Assembly: GCA_016870945.1 (NCBI GenBank)
Contig: VGAH01000003.1
Location: forward strand, 1 to 28,078
Length of the DNA: 28,078 bases
Reading direction: 5' to 3'
DNA from: Actinomycetota bacterium
GTDB lineage: Bacteria > Actinomycetota > Actinomycetes > S36-B12 > UBA5976
Part shown: positions 23,397 to 28,078 of the stretch, one piece after another
Position numbering within the stretch: the first letter of the stretch is position 1
How the letters are laid out: each line of letters begins with the position of its first letter
Notes under the pieces: model-generated
What the model was told of the DNA's origin: nothing
The model's input: the letters and a program-made list of their open reading frames with translations, nothing else
Database searches by the model: none
Program-made: the position numbers and the translations under genes

Positions 23397-23423
23397 GTGC
23401 TGCGATCAGGGGGCATTCGTTGA
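23397..23423 (+). CDS. Possible eight-codon leader ORF coupled to the ABC ATPase gene
   Basis: GTG at 23397 opens an eight-codon frame (M-L-R-S-G-G-I-R, then TGA). Its stop TGA at 23421-23423 overlaps the TTG start of the ATPase at 23420 as TTGA. It also contains the G-rich ribosome-binding sequence AGGGGG (23408-23413) of the ATPase gene. It could be translated from a leaderless transcript and hand ribosomes to the ATPase. It may equally be chance in such a short frame. Confidence 0.3.
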   Translation: MLRSGGIR

Positions 23424-24928
23424 CCCGTCTTGAATTGCGGGGTATTACAAAGCGGTTCCCTGGCGTAATTGCCAATCAAGACATAAGCCTCAAAGCAGAG
23501 CCGGGGCAAGTACTCGCACTGGTTGGCGAAAACGGTGCCGGCAAGACCACGTTGATGAACATTCTTTACGGGCTCTACCAACCAGATGACGGCCAGATTC
23601 TCTTAGACGACAAGCCTGTCAAATTCAAAGGCCCGGGCGATGCCATCGCTGCTGGCATCGGCATGGTGCATCAGCACTTCATGCTCGTCCCCGTATTCAC
23701 GGTTTATGAAAATGTGATTTTGGGTGTCGAACCGACGGGTGCGGCGGGGGTAATCAAAACGAAGGTTGCACGCGATGAAGTAATTGAGATCTCTAATAGG
23801 TACGGTCTAGCGGTAGACCCAGATGCACTTGTCGAAGACCTGCCTGTCGGTATTCGCCAGCGAGTAGAGATCATCAAAGTGTTGTTGCGAGGCGCTCAAG
23901 TTCTGGTTTTTGACGAGCCGACATCGGTACTCACCCCTCAAGAAGTCGAGGAGTTCTTCGTCATCGTCAAAGAGTTACGTGACGCCGGTAAAACGATTAT
24001 TTTCATAACCCACAAACTCAAAGAGGCAATTTCTTTTTCAAATCAGATAGTCGTGTTGCGAGGCGGCCAAGTCGTCGGCTCGGCTGACCCCAAGACGGTT
24101 TCTGAAGAAGAGGTCGCCGCGATGATGGTCGGGCGCGAAGTCGATTTGGTCGTAGACAAAGAAGTCGCTCGAGTTGGTGAAGTGAAGCTTCGAGTGCGCA
24201 ACCTCATGGTGGTTGACGATTACGGGCGCCCGTTAGTGGACGGGGTCACCTTCGACCTAAAAGGGGGCGAAATCGTTGGGGTGGCCGGGGTGCAAGGTAA
24301 CGGCCAGACCGAGCTAGTCGAAGTCATCACTGGTCTTCGTCAGCCCGCCAAAGGCCAAGTGGAACTTCTCGGTGTAGACGTGACTTTCAAGTCAGCGCGA
24401 GAACGGCACGCGCTTGGCATGGCCCACGTCCCTGAAGACCGACAAGACATGGGCATGGTCGGTGCCTTCTCTGTGATGGAAAACCTCATTCTTGATTCTT
24501 ACTACTCGCCAACTTTCGCAGGGGCCATAACGCTCAAGCGCCAACCAATCGCGAAGAACGCGGTTGACTTGGTCGAGCAATTCGATATTCGGCCACCCAT
24601 GCCCGCTGTTGCGGCATCGACCCTCTCGGGTGGTAACCAACAAAAGATGATCGTGGCCAGAGAGTTCAGTCGAGACGTGCCCGTGATCGTTTGCTCTCAA
24701 CCGACTCGCGGTGTTGACGTCGGCTCGATTGAATACATTCACGCACAAATCGTTGCGAAGCGTGATCAAGGTGCAGCCGTCTTAGTGGTTTCAACCGAGT
24801 TGGACGAGGTGATCGCGTTATCTGATCGAATATTGGTGATGTTCCAAGGCCGAGTTGTGGCCGAGCGAGTTACCTCAGAGACCTCGCCAACCGAGCTTGG
24901 CCTTTATATGGCAGGTCGAACCAATTAG
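23420..24928 (+). CDS. ABC transporter ATPase, BMP/nucleoside family (two nucleotide-binding domains)
   Basis: A 502-residue cytoplasmic ATPase with two tandem domains, of the YufO/RbsA-like kind that powers BMP-linked nucleoside importers. Domain 1 has Walker A GENGAGKTT at 36-44, a divergent signature (LPVGIRQRVEI) and Walker B VLVFDEPTS. Domain 2 has a degenerate Walker A (GVQGNGQTEL), a good signature (LSGGNQQKMIVAREFS) and a Walker B in which the catalytic Glu is replaced by Gln (VIVCSQPTRGVDVGS). As I recall this pattern is normal for the family, so one of the two ATP sites is likely non-hydrolytic. TTG at 23420 is preceded by AGGGGG. The stop overlaps the first permease start by one base (TAGTG). 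Confidence 0.95.
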   Translation: MTRLELRGITKRFPGVIANQDISLKAEPGQVLALVGENGAGKTTLMNILYGLYQPDDGQILLDDKPVKFKGPGDAIAAGIGMVHQHFMLVPVFTVYENVILGVEPTGAAGVIKTKVARDEVIEISNRYGLAVDPDALVEDLPVGIRQRVEIIKVLLRGAQVLVFDEPTSVLTPQEVEEFFVIVKELRDAGKTIIFITHKLKEAISFSNQIVVLRGGQVVGSADPKTVSEEEVAAMMVGREVDLVVDKEVARVGEVKLRVRNLMVVDDYGRPLVDGVTFDLKGGEIVGVAGVQGNGQTELVEVITGLRQPAKGQVELLGVDVTFKSARERHALGMAHVPEDRQDMGMVGAFSVMENLILDSYYSPTFAGAITLKRQPIAKNAVDLVEQFDIRPPMPAVAASTLSGGNQQKMIVAREFSRDVPVIVCSQPTRGVDVGSIEYIHAQIVAKRDQGAAVLVVSTELDEVIALSDRILVMFQGRVVAERVTSETSPTELGLYMAGRTN

Positions 24929-26130
24929 TGGCTGAGCAACCAGGGCGCGCAGGGCTAGACGCCAGAGACGAGACGCTCGGCCAAGAAAGCGTTCAAGGGG
25001 CAAGCGTTCGTGCCGCGGTGATGCAGTCGTTTGCGGTCGACAGACTCGATTGGCGAACCGCCTTTTTGGTTCCGGGCTTGGCGATCTTCTCAGCGTTGGT
25101 AATCGGTGGCTTGATCCTCATGGCAACTGGTTCGTCTTTCTCAGACGTCTTAAGCGCTTATAGAGCGCTCTTCATGGGCGCATTTGGTTCATGGCGTGCG
25201 ATATCAGAAACCTTGGTGGCGGCAACGCCGTTGATCTTGGCTGGCTTGGCTGTCGCGCTCGCCTTTCGAGCTGGGTTATTCAACATCGGTGGCGAAGGTC
25301 AGATTCTCATTGGCGGTTTATTCGCCGTCATTCTCGGCTTCAGTATCAGCGGGGTGCCAGCACCGCTGCACATCACTTTGGCTCTGCTTGGCGGTGTGCT
25401 TGGTGGTGCCATCTGGGGTGCCATACCCGGTTACCTGAAAGCCAAGACCGGCGCTCATGAAGTCATAACCACAATCATGTTGAACTTCATCGCTTTACGA
25501 CTGTTGGACTACCTCTTGTTGCGAAGCTTTATTCAGCGTGAAGGACGCAACGACCCAGTCTCTGAGAGCATCCTGCCCTCTGCCCAGTTGCCACGTTTTC
25601 TAACCCCGGTTGACCCGTCGTTGCGAGTCCATATCGGCATCTTCATCGCTATTGCAATCGCTGCGCTGACTCAGTGGCTGCTATTTAGAACCAAGCTCGG
25701 TTTTGAAATGAGAGCTGTCGGTGCCAACCCAGTGGCGGCTAAGTACGCCGGCATAAACGTGGGGCGCAGTTACGTGATAACGATGGCGATAGCAGGGGGA
25801 ATGGCTGGAGTTGCGGGCGCGCTACAGATTCTTGGTGTGCTCGGACGTGCCACGCCTGGTTTCTCAGCCAGGCTCGGGTTCGACGGCATCGCCGTGGCGT
25901 TGTTGGGTCGCTCTAACCCGTACGGCGTCGTGCTTGCAGCACTTTTGTTTGGCGCTCTTCGCGCTGGCGGCCAAGAGATGCAAGCTACGGCTAACGTCGG
26001 TATCGACATCATTGCGGTTATTCAAGCTTTGATAATCATTTTTGTCGCCGCACCTGCGCTGATTCGCGCGATCTATCGGGTCAAGGCGTCTAGTGCGCAA
26101 GCGCCCATTAGCAAGGGTTGGTCGGGTTGA
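24928..26130 (+). CDS. ABC transporter permease 1, BMP/nucleoside family
   Basis: A 400-residue membrane protein of the branched-chain amino acid/ribose/nucleoside permease superfamily (BPD_transp_2). A soluble N-terminus of about 45 residues precedes eight to ten helices. The hallmark FRAGLFNIGGEGQILIGG lies at about residue 112, and MRAVGANPVAAKYAGINVGR is the cytoplasmic coupling loop that contacts the ATPase. The GTG overlaps the ATPase stop by one base. The end is TTGA, overlapping the second permease. With the second permease it forms the heterodimeric channel of the importer. Substrate is inferred from the BMP lipoprotein and from the neighbouring nucleoside hydrolase and adenosine deaminase. 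Confidence 0.93.
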   Translation: MAEQPGRAGLDARDETLGQESVQGASVRAAVMQSFAVDRLDWRTAFLVPGLAIFSALVIGGLILMATGSSFSDVLSAYRALFMGAFGSWRAISETLVAATPLILAGLAVALAFRAGLFNIGGEGQILIGGLFAVILGFSISGVPAPLHITLALLGGVLGGAIWGAIPGYLKAKTGAHEVITTIMLNFIALRLLDYLLLRSFIQREGRNDPVSESILPSAQLPRFLTPVDPSLRVHIGIFIAIAIAALTQWLLFRTKLGFEMRAVGANPVAAKYAGINVGRSYVITMAIAGGMAGVAGALQILGVLGRATPGFSARLGFDGIAVALLGRSNPYGVVLAALLFGALRAGGQEMQATANVGIDIIAVIQALIIIFVAAPALIRAIYRVKASSAQAPISKGWSG

Positions 26131-27383
26131 GCACGGTTAAGCAAGCCAAGGTGCTAACTAAAGGTCAAAGACGACGTGCGCAGATTCTTGGCGTGATCAT
26201 GCTGCTCTTGTCAGTTGCAGTGGTGTGGCTATTCATACCCAACGCTGCGGGTCAAGCAACCTTTGGCTTAAGCACACCCGATGAGGCAATCCAGTTAGAC
26301 CCGTTGGTGGTTCCGGCGACTGGTTCGCTCTGGTTCCTCGCTGCAGTTCTGGCATTTTTGGGCGGCACGCAGTTCTTTCGCGGGTTCCAAAGCAAAGCAA
26401 CCATCTTTTTAGGGGTGGCGCTGCTGATCTTCGTGGCTGCACTTCTGGTGTGGGCGACCGCAGGTAAGGACTTCTCACTGATTGGCATGCTCTCTTCGAC
26501 GATCGCTCGGTGCGTGCCAATTGCCCTTGGTGCTCTAGCTGGAATTCTCTGTGAGCGCTCAGGGGTAATCAACATTGCCATCGAGGGCATGTTGTTAGGC
26601 GGTGCCTTTGTTGGTGTAGTTGTTGGGTCGCTAGTAGGTGGCATCGGCGGCCTACTAGCTGCCACAGCAAGTGGGGCGGTACTAGCCTGGTTCTTGGCAT
26701 TCTTTGCCATTCGTTATCGCGTCGACCAGATCATCGTCGGAATCGTCATAAACATTTTCGTTTTGGGCTTGACGTCTTTCTTGACTGCTCAAGTGCTAGT
26801 CAGCCGGCCTGATTTAAACGACGCACCCATTTTGACTGCCTGGCAGATCCCTATCTTGGGCGATATTCCGATAATCGGGCCGACCTTCTTTAACCAAACG
26901 TGGTTCGTTTACGCGACCTTCATTTTGGTTGCATTGATTGCATTTGGGTTGTTTAGAACTCGCTGGGGGCTTCGAACCAGATCTGTTGGTGAGAACCCCA
27001 AGGCCGCAGACACCGTTGGTATCAATGTGAACCGCACTCGCTACATAGCCGTCACTTTGGGTGGGCTAGTTGGCGGCTTTGCAGGTGCGTGGTTCACCAT
27101 CGGCACGGTTGGTCGGTTCGACGAGAACATGACAGGCGGCAGAGGCTTCATCGCACTGGCCGCGATGATCTTTGCTCGCTGGAACCCAATAGGTGCTCTA
27201 GCGGCCGCGACAGTGTTTGGGTTTTCTGATTCTTTGCAGCAAAAGCTTGCAGTTTTGCAAGTGCCGATTCCGTCAGAGTTTCTAGCTATGGCCCCTTATC
27301 TCGTAACGATCGTGGTGGTTGCTGGCTTGGTTGGGCGGGCTCGGGCACCCGCCGCAGACGGGCAGCCTTACGTCAAAGAGTGA
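26127..27383 (+). CDS. ABC transporter permease 2, BMP/nucleoside family
   Basis: A 418-residue partner permease. An N-terminal helix (about 17-35) and two or three further helices precede the conserved core, which begins near residue 130 with GILCERSGVINIAIEGMLLGG. The coupling loop is TRSVGENPKAADTVGINVNRTR. The start is taken as TTG at 26127, overlapping the previous stop as TTGA; a TTG three codons earlier (26118) is also open. The N-terminal extension with an extra hydrophobic region up to about residue 110 is longer than in permease 1. The 3' end overlaps the adenosine deaminase gene by 16 bases, tail to tail. Confidence 0.93.
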   Translation: MSTVKQAKVLTKGQRRRAQILGVIMLLLSVAVVWLFIPNAAGQATFGLSTPDEAIQLDPLVVPATGSLWFLAAVLAFLGGTQFFRGFQSKATIFLGVALLIFVAALLVWATAGKDFSLIGMLSSTIARCVPIALGALAGILCERSGVINIAIEGMLLGGAFVGVVVGSLVGGIGGLLAATASGAVLAWFLAFFAIRYRVDQIIVGIVINIFVLGLTSFLTAQVLVSRPDLNDAPILTAWQIPILGDIPIIGPTFFNQTWFVYATFILVALIAFGLFRTRWGLRTRSVGENPKAADTVGINVNRTRYIAVTLGGLVGGFAGAWFTIGTVGRFDENMTGGRGFIALAAMIFARWNPIGALAAATVFGFSDSLQQKLAVLQVPIPSEFLAMAPYLVTIVVVAGLVGRARAPAADGQPYVKE

Positions 27384-28078
27384 GCAACCTCGTCCATCAA
27401 GCGGGCATAGCCGGGCTTGATTTGATCGTTGATGATGCTGAGGCGTTCGTCGAAAGGTAAGAACGCGCTCTTCATCGCGTTGATGGTGAACCATTGCATG
27501 TCCTTTAGGTCGTAACCAAAAGCCTGGTTTAGCAACATGAACTCTTTTGTCATTGAGGTGCCTGACATGAGGCGGTTGTCGGTGTTGACCGTGACTCGAA
27601 ACCCGAGCTTTCGAAGCATTCCGATCGGGTGTTTCTCGATAGAAGGTGCCGCGCCAGTTTGAACATTCGAAGACGGGCACATCTCGAGGGGGATTCGTTT
27701 GTTGCGAACATACGCAGCTAAACGCCCGAGCTCTGGCTCGCCATTTACTTCGGTTATGTCGTCGACTATGCGAACCCCGTGCCCAAGTCTGTCTGCGCCG
27801 CACCACTGGATTGCCTCCCAAATGCTGGGCAAGCCGAAGGCCTCACCGGCGTGAATCGTGTACTGGGTGTTCTCTTTTCTTAGGTATTCGAACGCGTCCA
27901 TGTGTCTAGTGGGTGGAAATCCAGCTTCGGCCCCAGCAATATCGAAGCCGACCACTCCCTCATCACGAAACCGGACGGCCAGTTCTGCGATTTCGGCCGA
28001 ACGCGCTGCCGTTCGCATAGCCGTAACCAATAACCGTGCCGTGATTTTCTTGCCTCGGTTGGCGGCTTCGGCTTCGCC
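27368..28078 (-). CDS. add: Adenosine deaminase, C-terminal part (5' end outside window)
   Basis: The visible 236 residues are the C-terminal two thirds of a zinc-dependent adenosine deaminase, which converts adenosine to inosine. The frame stays open to the window edge, so the start lies beyond 28078. Motifs present are the catalytic HAGE (TIHAGEAFGLPS), a zinc/substrate-binding H in DRLGHGVRI, CPSSNVQTG, and the zinc-binding Asp in VTVNTDNRLMSGTSMTKE. The TDN form, in place of TDD, is usual in actinobacterial enzymes as I recall. The upstream zinc-binding HxH motif is outside the window. It converges on the nucleoside importer and would process imported adenosine before hydrolysis of inosine. 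Confidence 0.95.
   Translation of the reverse strand, partial: GEAEAANRGKKITARLLVTAMRTAARSAEIAELAVRFRDEGVVGFDIAGAEAGFPPTRHMDAFEYLRKENTQYTIHAGEAFGLPSIWEAIQWCGADRLGHGVRIVDDITEVNGEPELGRLAAYVRNKRIPLEMCPSSNVQTGAAPSIEKHPIGMLRKLGFRVTVNTDNRLMSGTSMTKEFMLLNQAFGYDLKDMQWFTINAMKSAFLPFDERLSIINDQIKPGYARLMDEVAHSLT

Noticed and set aside
24250..24928. Degenerate second nucleotide-binding domain of the ABC ATPase as a sign of decay
   Set aside because: As I recall, the altered Walker A and the Glu-to-Gln Walker B are usual for BMP-type ATPases, so this is a family trait and not damage.
27282..27821. 179-codon minus-strand frame overlapping adenosine deaminase in another frame
   Set aside because: The adenosine deaminase motifs are in the other frame; this one is Arg/His/Pro-rich without any domain, typical of a shadow frame.
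1..28078. Mobile elements, phage genes, CRISPR arrays, toxin-antitoxin or defence genes, tRNA or rRNA genes
   Set aside because: None was seen. All large frames are accounted for by conserved chromosomal genes, and no gene-free stretch exceeds about 170 bases.

Overview
The window is a dense stretch of bacterial chromosome that reads as core-metabolism DNA from an actinobacterium (class Actinomycetes). Four things point there: the order sucC-sucD-DUF6350-purN-purH; the pair folD-DUF3017 followed by an LDH-type malate dehydrogenase and a eukaryotic-like NADP isocitrate dehydrogenase; a succinate dehydrogenase of the mycobacterial Sdh1 kind; and frequent GTG/TTG starts with apparently leaderless promoters. 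Base composition looks close to 50% GC by eye. Packing is very tight: the longest gene-free gap is about 170 bases, most same-strand neighbours touch or overlap by 1-8 bases, and all four convergent gene pairs overlap at their stop codons. This suggests a streamlined, perhaps planktonic, lineage, but the genus cannot be fixed from sequence alone.

Layout. 1-1734: the 3' end of a PcrA/UvrD helicase gene converging on an M23 peptidase gene. 1735-1907: divergent control region. 1908-14424: a long + strand block: the B12-binding subunit of methylmalonyl-CoA mutase, sucC, sucD, a DUF6350 (PerM-like) membrane protein, purN, purH, an AI-2E-family membrane protein, folD, DUF3017, mdh, icd, a CNNM/CorC-type protein and trpS, with further start-proximal promoters inside the block. 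14416-15846: two divergently transcribed uncharacterised membrane proteins. 15836-19483 (minus): sdhB, sdhA and the Sdh1-type membrane anchor. 19626-22127: the catalytic subunit of methylmalonyl-CoA mutase and a nucleoside hydrolase. 22204-27383: a BMP/PnrA-type lipoprotein and its ABC transporter (ATPase and two permeases). 27368-28078 (minus): the 3' part of an adenosine deaminase gene.

Two themes connect the genes. First, a propionyl-CoA/TCA branch: a two-subunit methylmalonyl-CoA mutase makes succinyl-CoA, SucCD converts it to succinate, SDH to fumarate, and Mdh and Icd cover other TCA steps. Second, purines: PurN, PurH and FolD (which supplies the formyl-folate) serve de novo synthesis, while nucleoside hydrolase, the BMP transporter and adenosine deaminase form a nucleoside uptake and salvage group.

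I found no mobile element, CRISPR array, phage gene, rRNA or tRNA, and no clearly new multi-gene system. The observations most worth checking are the nucleoside hydrolase without a canonical start codon, a split mutase carrying methylmalonyl-type rather than isobutyryl-type specificity residues, an eight-codon leader ORF whose stop overlaps the ABC ATPase start, the uncharacterised divergent pair with a pore-like protein, and the tail-to-tail overlaps combined with leaderless promoters.
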